Program-made: the position numbers and the translations under genes
Source of the DNA: Oliverpabstia intestinalis
GTDB taxonomy: Bacteria > Bacillota > Clostridia > Lachnospirales > Lachnospiraceae
DNA: 64,000 bases
Direction: 5' to 3'
NCBI RefSeq assembly: GCF_009696065.1
Contig: NZ_VUMS01000017.1
Coordinates: forward strand, 1 to 64,000
The notes under the pieces: model-generated
The model's database searches: none
What the model was told of the DNA's origin: nothing
What the model saw: only the letters and a program-made list of their open reading frames with translations
Part shown: positions 46,185 to 54,617 of the stretch, in pieces
Layout of the letters: each line of letters starts with the position of its first letter
Numbering within the stretch: position 1 is the stretch's first letter

Positions 46185-46201
46185 AGTAGGAGGATGGACA
46201 G

Positions 46202-46933
46202 ATGAAAAAGGCAGCAATTATTCTGATAGGGATTTGCCTGTGCCTCTCCATACCCGTTGCGGCAGAGGCTGCGCAGACAGGTACTTCGTCCGTTACGCAG
46301 CAAAGCACCATCAACACGACAGTATCGGATACCTACATGGTCACGATACGATCCGAACATGCGCAGGTGAGCTATCAGCATGAGGAGGGTGACGATGAGG
46401 AAACACAGGAGACGGTGACTTACGCGGTGGAGCGCTTTTCTAGCCCGCAGTTTCAGATCCAGCCGAAAAAAGGATGGAAGATCACAGCAGTGCTGGTAAA
46501 CGGAGAGGATGTGACGGATCAGCTGAAAGACGGGATGCTGACACTTCCGGAAGTCTATGAAGATCAGTTACTTGTCGTGGAGACGGAAGAGAGCAAGGAA
46601 GACGACAAAAAAGATGATAAAAAAGACGATTCCACCGGAGGCGGTGAGCAGGAAGATAAAAAACCTGCGGACACAAAACCTACAGATAAAAAGCCGATCG
46701 ATACAAAAAATAACGGTACTTCCGGCAGCAGCAATTCCGGGACAAAAACGGATGTATCAACGGGAAACAGTCAGGGAACAAAGGCGGATCTGACAGGCAC
46801 GACGAATGGAACGGCAGAGGCAAAGACGGCAGATCTGCAAAAGAATGTAAGGTATTTTATGGCGGCAATTGTATCTGGTGCGGTACTTTTGATTCTGGCA
46901 GACAACCGGAGAAAAAGAAAACACGGAGAATAG
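46202..46933 (+). CDS. Cell-surface protein with C-terminal membrane anchor, function unknown
   Basis: 243 residues. Signal peptide (residues 1-25, KKAAIILIGICLCLSIPVAA), then a domain of about 110 residues starting near SDTYMVTIRSEH with an InlB-type turn GWKITAVLVNGEDVTDQL, a Lys/Asp/Thr/Pro-rich wall-spanning linker (about 125-205) and a C-terminal membrane helix (RYFMAAIVSGAVLLILAD) with a basic stop-transfer tail RRKRKHGE. No LPXTG. ATG behind GTAGGAGGA. Last gene of the surface operon; a strong terminator follows. Confidence 0.7.
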   Translation: MKKAAIILIGICLCLSIPVAAEAAQTGTSSVTQQSTINTTVSDTYMVTIRSEHAQVSYQHEEGDDEETQETVTYAVERFSSPQFQIQPKKGWKITAVLVNGEDVTDQLKDGMLTLPEVYEDQLLVVETEESKEDDKKDDKKDDSTGGGEQEDKKPADTKPTDKKPIDTKNNGTSGSSNSGTKTDVSTGNSQGTKADLTGTTNGTAEAKTADLQKNVRYFMAAIVSGAVLLILADNRRKRKHGE

Positions 46934-46956
46934 ATAAGCAGACAGAAAGAAAAGCG

Positions 46957-47001
46957 AAAAAGGGCAGATGAACCACAAAAATCGGTTTACCTGCCCTTTT
47001 T
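46957..47001 (+). terminator. Terminator of the surface-protein operon
   Basis: AAAAGGGCAG and CTGCCCTTTTT pair, with an additional inner AACC/GGTT. It could also serve the reverse-strand permease gene. Confidence 0.8.
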
Positions 47002-47080
47002 CAGGCGGATCAATTTTGATTATCGAGGCAGTCGCTAGGGTCTCATGTGAGTATGCACGTTGGCTTGTTACTCGCGTAAA

Positions 47081-47893
47081 TCAGGAACGGTCTGCTCCGC
47101 AGGTGTGTACCACCCGTTTTTCCACCAGACTGACCGCCTGATAAAGAATCATGGCGATGATGCACAGGAGAATGATCGACAGGATCATCCAGTCAAGTTT
47201 GAAGATCTGGCTGCTGTAGATAATGAGAAATCCCAGTCCCTGCCTGGCTCCGATGAATTCACCGATGACCACACCAACCAGACAGAGCCCGATATTGACT
47301 TTCATAACGCTCAGAAGATAAGGGACCGAAGAGGGTAGTGCCACACGCAGAAGTTCATCTTTCCGTTTTCCACCGAGGGTACGGATGAGCTTCAGAGAAT
47401 CAGGATCAATTTCCGTAAAGCTGGTATACAGATTCAGGATGGAGCCGAAGATCGCAACGGAGATCCCGGCAAGGATAATGGTTTTATAACTGGCTCCCAG
47501 CCACACGATCAGCAAAGGGGCAAGTGCAGACTTCGGAAGGCTGTTCAGCACCACAAGGTAAGGTTCCAGAATCGCTGCCAGACGTGGACAGAGCCAGAGG
47601 AGAACAGAAAAAAAGAGACTGAAAACTACGACCAGAAAGAAACTGGCAAGTGTTTCAAACACTGTGATCCCGATATGTGAGAGCAGATGGTTTGTCAGAA
47701 GCAAGGTCCGGAAAGCAAGATATACCTGACCGGGGCTTCCGAAGATAAAGGAATCGATGAACCCGAGCCGTGCACTGACCTCCCAGAGTAGCAGAAAAAC
47801 CAGAAAGACAGCCAGCCGCATCAGGCGGATAAACTGCTGTCTTTTTTTGTGCTTTCGTAAAAAAGACTGTTGTGCAGATGAATCAGGTATCAT
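47081..47893 (-). CDS. ABC transporter permease (nitrate/sulfonate/taurine type, SsuC/TauC-like)
   Basis: 270 residues, six transmembrane segments. BPD-transp-1 fold with the EAA-like loop SLKLIRTLGGKRKDELLRVALPSSVPYLL and the family-typical LPKSALAPLLIVWLG and GEFIGARQGLGFLI. Members import sulfonates, nitrate/bicarbonate, pyrimidine precursors or aromatic acids. Its start overlaps the end of the ATPase gene by 11 bases. No substrate-binding protein gene is adjacent, so the substrate is open. Confidence 0.9.
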   Translation of the reverse strand: MIPDSSAQQSFLRKHKKRQQFIRLMRLAVFLVFLLLWEVSARLGFIDSFIFGSPGQVYLAFRTLLLTNHLLSHIGITVFETLASFFLVVVFSLFFSVLLWLCPRLAAILEPYLVVLNSLPKSALAPLLIVWLGASYKTIILAGISVAIFGSILNLYTSFTEIDPDSLKLIRTLGGKRKDELLRVALPSSVPYLLSVMKVNIGLCLVGVVIGEFIGARQGLGFLIIYSSQIFKLDWMILSIILLCIIAMILYQAVSLVEKRVVHTCGADRS

Positions 47894-48650
47894 GATTTAA
47901 CTCCTTCCAGATCTGTTGAAAATATTGCTTGAATTCGGGGGCATTTCGCATCTGCATGGGAGTGCGGTCAGTAAGAACAGTAAAAACAGGAATCTCGCAC
48001 CGGACGCAGGCAGGGGCTTTCGAGAGGATGATGACCCGATCAGACATGCTGATGGCTTCGGAGATATCGTGGGTGACCAAAAGCGCGGTTTTCCCTTCTT
48101 TACGCAGGATCTTCCAGATGTCATCACTGACAGAAAGCCTGGTCTGATAATCCAGTGCGCTGAAAGGTTCATCGAGAAGCAAAAGTGCAGGTTCCAGGGC
48201 GAGGGTGCGGATCAGTGCGGCCCGTTGTCGCATCCCGCCGGAAAGCTGGGAAGGGTGGGAAAAACGAAAGTTCCAGAGACCATACTCCTGTAAGAGACGG
48301 TCAACGTGTGAGAGGGATTCTTTTGTTTTCCTTTTTTGAATTTCAAGACCAAGAAGGACATTTTCATAGATGGTCAGCCATTCGAAAAGATGATCCTTCT
48401 GCAGCATATATCCGACAGAGAGAACAGAATGTTCCCGTGGAAGTCCCTGCATGGTGATCTGTCCCTGTTCCGGTATCAGAAGTCCGGCTATCAGATTCAG
48501 GACGGTACTTTTTCCGCATCCACTGGGTCCCACCAGAGAGACAAACTCGCCTTCCTGAACGGAAAAACTGATTTGTGAGAGCGCCTGGATCTCTCCGGAG
48601 AGTGTGTGATACGAAAGTCCGACATGGTCAAGTTCCAATAAAGCAGGCAT
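47883..48650 (-). CDS. ABC transporter ATP-binding protein (SsuB/TauB-like)
   Basis: 255 residues. Walker A GPSGCGKST, Q-loop region VGYMLQKDHLFEW, signature LSGGMRQRAALIRTL, Walker B LLLDEPFSALD and switch His in LLVTHDISEA. Closest in pattern to nitrate/sulfonate/taurine importers. Start ATG at 48650 has GGAGG about 10 nt upstream; a frame extension to 48701 adds an unrelated tail. First gene of a two-gene operon with the permease; the operon has no binding-protein gene within the window. Confidence 0.92.
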   Translation of the reverse strand: MPALLELDHVGLSYHTLSGEIQALSQISFSVQEGEFVSLVGPSGCGKSTVLNLIAGLLIPEQGQITMQGLPREHSVLSVGYMLQKDHLFEWLTIYENVLLGLEIQKRKTKESLSHVDRLLQEYGLWNFRFSHPSQLSGGMRQRAALIRTLALEPALLLLDEPFSALDYQTRLSVSDDIWKILRKEGKTALLVTHDISEAISMSDRVIILSKAPACVRCEIPVFTVLTDRTPMQMRNAPEFKQYFQQIWKELNHDT

Positions 48651-48823
48651 AGAAAAAACCTCCGTGTACCTGGAATTATGTATTCCCACAGTAACAGGCA
48701 AAATGCACTAAAAGCAGAGAAAACAAGAGTCAGGGAATACACTATAGTTTATTATATGAAAAAGACAACGAATGGTCATATATTAAGATTTGCTTACGAA
48801 AGTGTAAGATTTCCGAAAATCGG

Positions 48824-48851
48824 TTGTGACGATGGTGAAAACTGTTATAAT
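48824..48851 (+). promoter_or_regulatory. Promoter of the PAP2 operon
   Basis: TTGTGA (48824-48829), 16-bp spacer, perfect TATAAT (48846-48851). Confidence 0.6.
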
Positions 48852-48886
48852 AAAGTCCTGTAAAGTCCCGGAGAAAGGAAAAGAAT

Positions 48887-49564
48887 ATGACAATATGGAA
48901 TAAAATACGGACCGGTCAGTGGATTTCACGAACTTATCTGCTGATGCTGGTGTTTAATCTGCTGTATAATTCGCTGATCTATTATAGTGGTCAGTGGATG
49001 GGAACTCATACGAAAGCCCGGAATATCGAAATATCTTTGGACAATCAGATTCCGGTAATCCCCTGGTTTGTGGGAATCTATTTTTCGTTTTTCTTGTTCT
49101 GTGCAGTTAATTTTCTGCTGATGGGTTATTATGGGAAGAAAAAAGCCTGTCTGTTTTTATGTGCAGAGCTTCTGGCCAAGACAGTATGCGGGATCTTTTA
49201 CCTGTGTTTTCCGACAACGAATCTTCGGCCGGAGATCGTGGGAACGGACTTCTGGAGCCGGATGCTTGTGGAATTGTATCAGATGGATGCAGCAGTGAAC
49301 CTGTTTCCGTCGATTCACTGTATGGACAGCTGGTTTTGCGTAGTGGTACTTCGGAATATCCGGAAAGTACCGGGCTGGTATATGACGATCACCTGGATCT
49401 GGGCTGCGGCAATCTGTGCATCCACGTTATTTACAAAACAGCACGGGATTCTGGATGTGGCAGCAGGGATAGCACTTGCGGAACTCAGCTATATATGTGT
49501 GATCCGCTGGAAAAAAACAGAACGGTTCCGTCTGTGGATGGAGAAAAACGGATATGAAAAATAA
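48887..49564 (+). CDS. PAP2-superfamily membrane phosphatase-like protein
   Basis: 225 residues with about six membrane segments. The C-terminal half carries PAP2-type motifs: LFPSIHCMDSW (phosphatase motif 2, SxxH) and TKQHGILDVAAG (motif 3 with His and Asp). Motif 1 is not clear (the equivalent position reads PTTNLRPEI). Such proteins dephosphorylate lipid phosphates or act in inositol-lipid synthesis. It overlaps the flippase-like gene by 11 bases and leads a run of lipid genes. Confidence 0.83.
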   Translation: MTIWNKIRTGQWISRTYLLMLVFNLLYNSLIYYSGQWMGTHTKARNIEISLDNQIPVIPWFVGIYFSFFLFCAVNFLLMGYYGKKKACLFLCAELLAKTVCGIFYLCFPTTNLRPEIVGTDFWSRMLVELYQMDAAVNLFPSIHCMDSWFCVVVLRNIRKVPGWYMTITWIWAAAICASTLFTKQHGILDVAAGIALAELSYICVIRWKKTERFRLWMEKNGYEK

Positions 49565-50657
49565 GAAAAAAATCATAGGAAACGGTATTTTCCTGTTTCT
49601 GGTGCTTGGTCTTACCTTGTACGGTGTCTTTCATGGAGAAGATCTGGGACTGATCTGGGAAAATGTCAAAAAAGCGGATAATCGCTATCTCTTCCCGGCA
49701 GTCATCTGTGTGATATTTTTTATCTGGGGAGAGTCGATTATTATACATTATCTGCTGTATACTCTGCAGATCCGGCTGAAAAAGTGGAAGTGTTTTCTGA
49801 TCTCTTCGGTAGGCTTCTTTTTCAGCTGTATTACACCATCGGCAAGTGGCGGGCAGCCGATGCAGATGGTATATCTGAAAAAAGAAAAGATTCCGATCTC
49901 GGTATCCTCCGTAGTACTGATGATCGTAACCATTACCTACAAACTGGTACTGGTGTTGCTTGGATTATTTGTACTGTTCTTTCAGCCGCGGATCACAGAT
50001 ACCTATATGCAGAATGTGATGCCGGTGATGTGGCTGGGACTGTGGCTGAATGTATTCTGTGTGATATTTATGCTGCTTCTGACTTTTCATCCGCAGCTGA
50101 TGCGGCAGATTCTGGTAAAAGGACATGAAGTTCTTGTAAAAATGCATATCCTGAAAAAGAAGACCTCCCGTCTGGAAAAACTGGAAGGATCCATGGTCGA
50201 GTATCAGAAAACAGCAGAATATCTGAGAAATCATCCGGGAGTGGTAGGCATCGTGTTTCTGATCACCTGTCTGCAGCGTGTTGCATTGTTTTTTGTAACA
50301 TATTTTGTTTATCGATCTTTTGGTTTACATCAGTACAGTATGTATGATATTGTAATACTTCAGGGTATGATTTCCGTGGCTGTGGATATGCTCCCGCTGC
50401 CCGGAGGTATGGGAATCTCAGAAAAGCTGTTTTCCATGCTGTTTACAGGGATTTTCGGGCAGGTAAAGGTTCTGGCGGGACTTATCCTGAGCCGTGGACT
50501 GAGTTATTACACAGAGCTATTGATCAGTGCAGTCATGACTGTAGCTGCGCAGCTGTTTCTTGGTAATGAAAAAGAACACAGAGAAAAGATCAGCGAAAAG
50601 CTGAAAACGATACAGGAAAAGGGAAAAGGATACGAAAGAAAGAGGGGGAACTCATGA
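49554..50657 (+). CDS. Flippase-like membrane protein (PF03706, MprF N-terminal-like)
   Basis: 367 residues, eight or so transmembrane helices. Recognised by SVGFFFSCITPSASGGQPMQM and MLPLPGGMGISEKLF, the two conserved blocks of the lysylphosphatidylglycerol-synthase transmembrane (UPF0104) family. Only the flippase-type half is present; the aminoacyltransferase domain of MprF is absent. A basic C-terminal tail follows. Overlaps PAP2 by 11 bases and pssA by 4, so a lipid substrate made or altered by these neighbours is likely. Confidence 0.88.
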   Translation: MKNKKKIIGNGIFLFLVLGLTLYGVFHGEDLGLIWENVKKADNRYLFPAVICVIFFIWGESIIIHYLLYTLQIRLKKWKCFLISSVGFFFSCITPSASGGQPMQMVYLKKEKIPISVSSVVLMIVTITYKLVLVLLGLFVLFFQPRITDTYMQNVMPVMWLGLWLNVFCVIFMLLLTFHPQLMRQILVKGHEVLVKMHILKKKTSRLEKLEGSMVEYQKTAEYLRNHPGVVGIVFLITCLQRVALFFVTYFVYRSFGLHQYSMYDIVILQGMISVAVDMLPLPGGMGISEKLFSMLFTGIFGQVKVLAGLILSRGLSYYTELLISAVMTVAAQLFLGNEKEHREKISEKLKTIQEKGKGYERKRGNS

Positions 50658-51280
50658 TAAGTTTTATTGGTTATTACAATTACACGGTGATTCTGACGTA
50701 TATCAGTCTGTTTTGTTCCATTGCGGGGATGTTGTTTACTGTGAACGGGTGGTATAAGATGGCAGTGTTGTGCCTGGCTCTTTCGGGACTGTGTGACATG
50801 TTTGACGGAAAAATCGCCAGAAGAAAGACAGACCGTACGGATGATGAAAAATGTTTTGGTATTCAGATCGATTCCCTGTGTGACATGGTCTGCTTTGGGG
50901 CATTTCCGATTCTGCTGGCCTACAGCCTTGGTATGAGAGGACCGATTGGTATCGTGATCCTTGCATGGTATGGAATGAATGGTGTGGTCCGTCTCGGCTA
51001 CTTTAATGTCTGTGAGACAAAACGTCAGGAAGAGACGGAGGAAGTGAGAAAATATTACAGCGGTCTGCCAATCACATCGATCGCTGTCGTGTTGCCGCTG
51101 GTGTTTGTGCTGCATACGGTGCTGAGGAACCATTTTGCAGTGGCACTTCATGTGGCTATGTTTGTTGTCGGTACGCTGTTTGTGACGAATATCCAGGTGA
51201 AAAAACCCAGGAATTCCACACTGGCAGTCCTGGTCGGCGTTGTTGCCCTGGCAATCTTAAAAATCTTTCATATTTTTTAG
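50654..51280 (+). CDS. pssA: CDP-diacylglycerol-serine O-phosphatidyltransferase (PssA-like)
   Basis: 208 residues, multi-pass. The CDP-alcohol phosphotransferase motif is seen as MFDGKIAR, then G, then IQIDSLCDMVCFG, with all Asp present; the stretch between AR and G is 12 residues rather than the classic 8. With psd directly downstream, phosphatidylserine synthesis from CDP-diacylglycerol and serine is the natural call. ATGA overlap with the flippase-like gene. Confidence 0.88.
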   Translation: MISFIGYYNYTVILTYISLFCSIAGMLFTVNGWYKMAVLCLALSGLCDMFDGKIARRKTDRTDDEKCFGIQIDSLCDMVCFGAFPILLAYSLGMRGPIGIVILAWYGMNGVVRLGYFNVCETKRQEETEEVRKYYSGLPITSIAVVLPLVFVLHTVLRNHFAVALHVAMFVVGTLFVTNIQVKKPRNSTLAVLVGVVALAILKIFHIF

Positions 51281-51430
51281 TTTTTAATAATGATGATCAA
51301 AATCCGAAATGTATTACGGAGTATTGCAGATGACATACGATAACATTTTGGCTTGTATTTTATACATGTTTTTTCGAAAAGTCAGGTACAGAATAATTCC
51401 GAGAACATATATGTAAAAGGGAGAGAACAT

Positions 51431-52309
51431 ATGAAATACGCAGATCGATACGGAAATCGCTGGGAAGAAACCGGATTGCAGGATCGTTTTCTGGAAAAAT
51501 TATATAAAAGCGTACCGGGGCGTGTGGTGGTAAAAGTGCTGGTACATCCGTGGGTTTCCAGAATGGGTGGCTGGATATTGAGCCAGAAAGCATCCTGCTG
51601 GCTGATCCCGTTATTCTTAAAAGGACATCCGATGGATCAGTCCGGCTGGGTCAAACGAAGATTTACCTCCTATAATGATTTCTTTATGAGAAAGCTGAAA
51701 TCGGGACAACGTCCGGTGGAAGAAGATACAGCGCGGATCATCAGTCCCTGTGATGCCAAACTTACCGTCTGTCCGATCACGGAGTACGGGATCATGAAGA
51801 TCAAGCATACACCGTATACGGTAAAAGAACTGTTAAAGAGTGAAAAACTGGCTCGTGCCTATGAAGGCGGCTATGGATTCGTTTACCGCTTGACAGTGGA
51901 CGACTATCACAGGTATATTTATACAGAAACCGGAAAAAAATCCGGCAACTATAAGATACCCGGAATCTTCCATACGGTTAACCCGATTGCAAACGATCTG
52001 GAGCCGATCTATAAGGAAAATACCAGAGAGTTCTGCCTGATCAGGACAACCGATGCAGGAACCGTCCTGCAGATGGAGGTTGGTGCACTGATGGTGGGGA
52101 AGATCGAGAATGCTCAGGAAGAAGCGTTTGTACACCGGGGAGAGGAAAAGGGAAGATTTGCATTCGGTGGTTCTACGATCGTGGTGCTTTATCAGCGGGG
52201 ACAGGTTCAGCCGGATCAGGATCTTCTGGACAACAGCCGGGACGGTTACGAAACAAAAGTAACCCAGGGAGAGGCTGTAGGAGATAAGGTGGAAAAATGC
52301 AGAAAATAA
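51431..52309 (+). CDS. psd: Phosphatidylserine decarboxylase
   Basis: Converts phosphatidylserine to phosphatidylethanolamine. 292 residues, made as a proenzyme: the self-cleavage site that yields the pyruvoyl group is the Gly-Ser of FGGSTIVVL near the C terminus. Other blocks: FNDFFMRK-like SYNDFFMRKL, SPCDAKLTV, TVDDYHRYIY and VNPIANDLEPIYKENTREF. The start ATG has GGGAGAG upstream; an earlier in-frame ATG lacks a ribosome site. Overlaps queH by 13 bases. Confidence 0.94.
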   Translation: MKYADRYGNRWEETGLQDRFLEKLYKSVPGRVVVKVLVHPWVSRMGGWILSQKASCWLIPLFLKGHPMDQSGWVKRRFTSYNDFFMRKLKSGQRPVEEDTARIISPCDAKLTVCPITEYGIMKIKHTPYTVKELLKSEKLARAYEGGYGFVYRLTVDDYHRYIYTETGKKSGNYKIPGIFHTVNPIANDLEPIYKENTREFCLIRTTDAGTVLQMEVGALMVGKIENAQEEAFVHRGEEKGRFAFGGSTIVVLYQRGQVQPDQDLLDNSRDGYETKVTQGEAVGDKVEKCRK

Positions 52310-52962
52310 ATTATCAGAAATTAATGGAAAATGAAATCGCACACAACAGGCAGGAGCAGAAAGTTCCTGCCTTGCTTTTACACAGCTGTTGTGCGCCGTG
52401 CAGCAGTTATTGTCTGGAGACATTGAGTGAGGACTTTGCAATCACGGTGTTTTATTACAATCCTAATATTTATCCGGAAGAAGAATACTGGAAACGGGTG
52501 AGAGAACAGGAGCGGTTTATCGGTCTTCTGCCTGCGAAACATAAAATCTCTTTTCTGGAAGGCAACTATGAAAAAGAACGGTTTTATGAGACAGTAAAAG
52601 GCATGGAGAAGATCCCGGAGGGTGGAGAGCGGTGCTTTGCCTGTTACCGTCTGCGGCTGTCGGAGGCGATCAAAGAGGCCGAGAAGGGTGGATTTGACTA
52701 TGTGACGACTACGCTGACGATCAGTCCGATGAAAAATGCACAGAAATTAAATGAGATCGGAGAAGAACTGTGCCGGGATACAAAAGTGGCGTGGCTGCCG
52801 TCGGATTTTAAGAAGAAGAACGGGTACAAACGATCCACAGAATTGTCAAAAGAATACGGGATGTACCGGCAGGATTACTGCGGATGTGTGTTCTCGATGC
52901 GGGAGCGTGAAGAGCAAAAAGCCCGGATCGAGCAGGAAATCTTGCAGAATAACGGAATATAA
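52297..52962 (+). CDS. queH: Epoxyqueuosine reductase QueH
   Basis: 221 residues of the DUF208 family, the non-orthologous replacement of QueG for the last queuosine step. Cysteines and blocks: LLHSCCAPCSSYCLE, YYNPNIYPEEEYWKR, GERCFACYRLRL, TTTLTISPMKN, and the C-terminal YCGCVFS. These bind Fe-S and a second metal. Starts inside the end of psd. Its partner step, QueA, is encoded at 34869 in the same window. Confidence 0.94.
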   Translation: MQKINYQKLMENEIAHNRQEQKVPALLLHSCCAPCSSYCLETLSEDFAITVFYYNPNIYPEEEYWKRVREQERFIGLLPAKHKISFLEGNYEKERFYETVKGMEKIPEGGERCFACYRLRLSEAIKEAEKGGFDYVTTTLTISPMKNAQKLNEIGEELCRDTKVAWLPSDFKKKNGYKRSTELSKEYGMYRQDYCGCVFSMREREEQKARIEQEILQNNGI

Positions 52963-52971
52963 AAAGCGACT

Positions 52972-53000
52972 TGCGCCGACACAGGATTAATGATAGAATG
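52972..53000 (+). promoter_or_regulatory. Promoter of argH
   Basis: TTGCGC (52972-52977), 17-bp spacer, TAGAAT (52995-53000). Confidence 0.5.
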
Positions 53001-53116
53001 ATTTCAGACTTTACTATGAGAAAGTAAATGGCAGTGAATCCGCGGATTCCCGAATAATTTAAGTGAGGAACAGGAAAAGAAGTCTGCCGGAAAATACAGG
53101 GAAGAGAGGAAACAAT

Positions 53117-54496
53117 ATGGCACAGTTATGGGGAGGCCGTTTTACAAAAGAAACGGACAAACTTGTATATAATTTTAACGCATCCATCGGATTCGATCAG
53201 AAGTTTTTCCATCAGGATGTACAGGGAAGCAAAGCACATGTGACGATGCTTGCAAAACAGGGGATTCTGACAGGAGATGAGAAAAATCAGATCATCGCCG
53301 GACTGGACAGTATCGTGGCGGATGTGGATGCCGGTAAACTGGAGATCACCAGTGAGTACGAAGATATCCACAGTTTTGTGGAGGCCAATCTGATCGACCG
53401 GATCGGTGACGCAGGTAAGAAACTGCACACCGGACGAAGCAGAAATGATCAGGTAGCGCTGGATATGAAACTGTATGTCAGAGACGAGATCAAAGAACTG
53501 GACGAACTGGTGAAGAAACTGCTGGTGACACTGAATAAGATCATGGAAGAAAATCTGCATACCTATATGCCGGGATTCACCCATCTGCAGAAAGCACAGC
53601 CGATCACACTGGCACATCATATGGGTGCGTATTTTGAGATGTTCCGCAGGGACAGAGGTCGTCTTGCAGACATTTACGAAAGAATGAACTATTGCCCACT
53701 GGGAAGCGGAGCACTTGCAGGAACCACCTATCCGCTGGATCGTGCCTACAGTGCCGAACTGATGGGATTTGCCGGTCCTACGATGAACAGTATGGATTCC
53801 GTAGCAGACAGAGATTATGTGATCGAACTGTTATCTGCCATGTCCACGATCATGATGCATCTGAGCCGTTTTTCCGAGGAAATCATCATCTGGAACTCCA
53901 ACGAGTATCAGTTTGTGGAGATCGATGATGCCTACAGTACCGGAAGCAGTATCATGCCACAGAAGAAAAACCCGGATATCGCCGAGTTGGTAAGAGGAAA
54001 GACCGGCCGTGTTTATGGCGCGCTGATGTCGATTCTGACAACCATGAAGGGAATTCCGCTGGCATATAATAAAGACATGCAGGAAGACAAGGAACTGACC
54101 TTTGACGCGATTGATACCGTAAAAGGGTGTCTGGCATTGTTTGAAGGTATGGTTTCCACAATGAAGTTCCGTAAAGATGTGATGGAAAACAGTGCAAAAC
54201 ACGGATTTACCAATGCAACGGATGCAGCAGATTATCTGGTAAATCATGGAGTACCGTTCCGTGATGCACATGGCATTGTCGGCCGTCTGGTGCTGTACTG
54301 CCTGGACAAAAAAATTCCGCTGGACGAGATGACCCTGGAAGAATACAAGGCGATCAGTCCGGTATTTGAAGAAGATATTTACGAAGCCATCAGCATAAAA
54401 ACCTGTGTGGAAAAACGTATGACCATCGGTGCTCCGGGACCGGATGCCATGGCAAAGGTGGTAGAGTGGAATAAAAAATATTTGGAAGAAAAGTAA
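53117..54496 (+). CDS. argH: Argininosuccinate lyase
   Basis: Splits argininosuccinate to arginine and fumarate. 459 residues. AQLWGGRFTKETDKLVYNFN at the N terminus, LHTGRSRNDQVALDMKLY, the fumarase-superfamily signature GSSIMPQKKNPD, and a C-terminal segment ending in VEWNKKYLEEK. ATG preceded by AGAGAGGAA; the longer frame upstream is not family-like. argG is not adjacent. Confidence 0.96.
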   Translation: MAQLWGGRFTKETDKLVYNFNASIGFDQKFFHQDVQGSKAHVTMLAKQGILTGDEKNQIIAGLDSIVADVDAGKLEITSEYEDIHSFVEANLIDRIGDAGKKLHTGRSRNDQVALDMKLYVRDEIKELDELVKKLLVTLNKIMEENLHTYMPGFTHLQKAQPITLAHHMGAYFEMFRRDRGRLADIYERMNYCPLGSGALAGTTYPLDRAYSAELMGFAGPTMNSMDSVADRDYVIELLSAMSTIMMHLSRFSEEIIIWNSNEYQFVEIDDAYSTGSSIMPQKKNPDIAELVRGKTGRVYGALMSILTTMKGIPLAYNKDMQEDKELTFDAIDTVKGCLALFEGMVSTMKFRKDVMENSAKHGFTNATDAADYLVNHGVPFRDAHGIVGRLVLYCLDKKIPLDEMTLEEYKAISPVFEEDIYEAISIKTCVEKRMTIGAPGPDAMAKVVEWNKKYLEEK

Positions 54497-54617
54497 AAAA
54501 GTGTTGATTTTTTCAGAAAACTGGTATAGTATTACCAAGTAAATACAAATGTACGCGAGAGAAATACAAAAAGTTACGGTTGTGCATTGAGTAAGAAGAA
54601 TGAGGAGTGAAATCACA

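Noticed and set aside
47081-48650. ABC pair considered as a thiamine-precursor importer (ThiXY-like)
   Set aside because: No TPP riboswitch, no ThiY-like binding protein and no thi gene nearby; only class-level similarity can be claimed.
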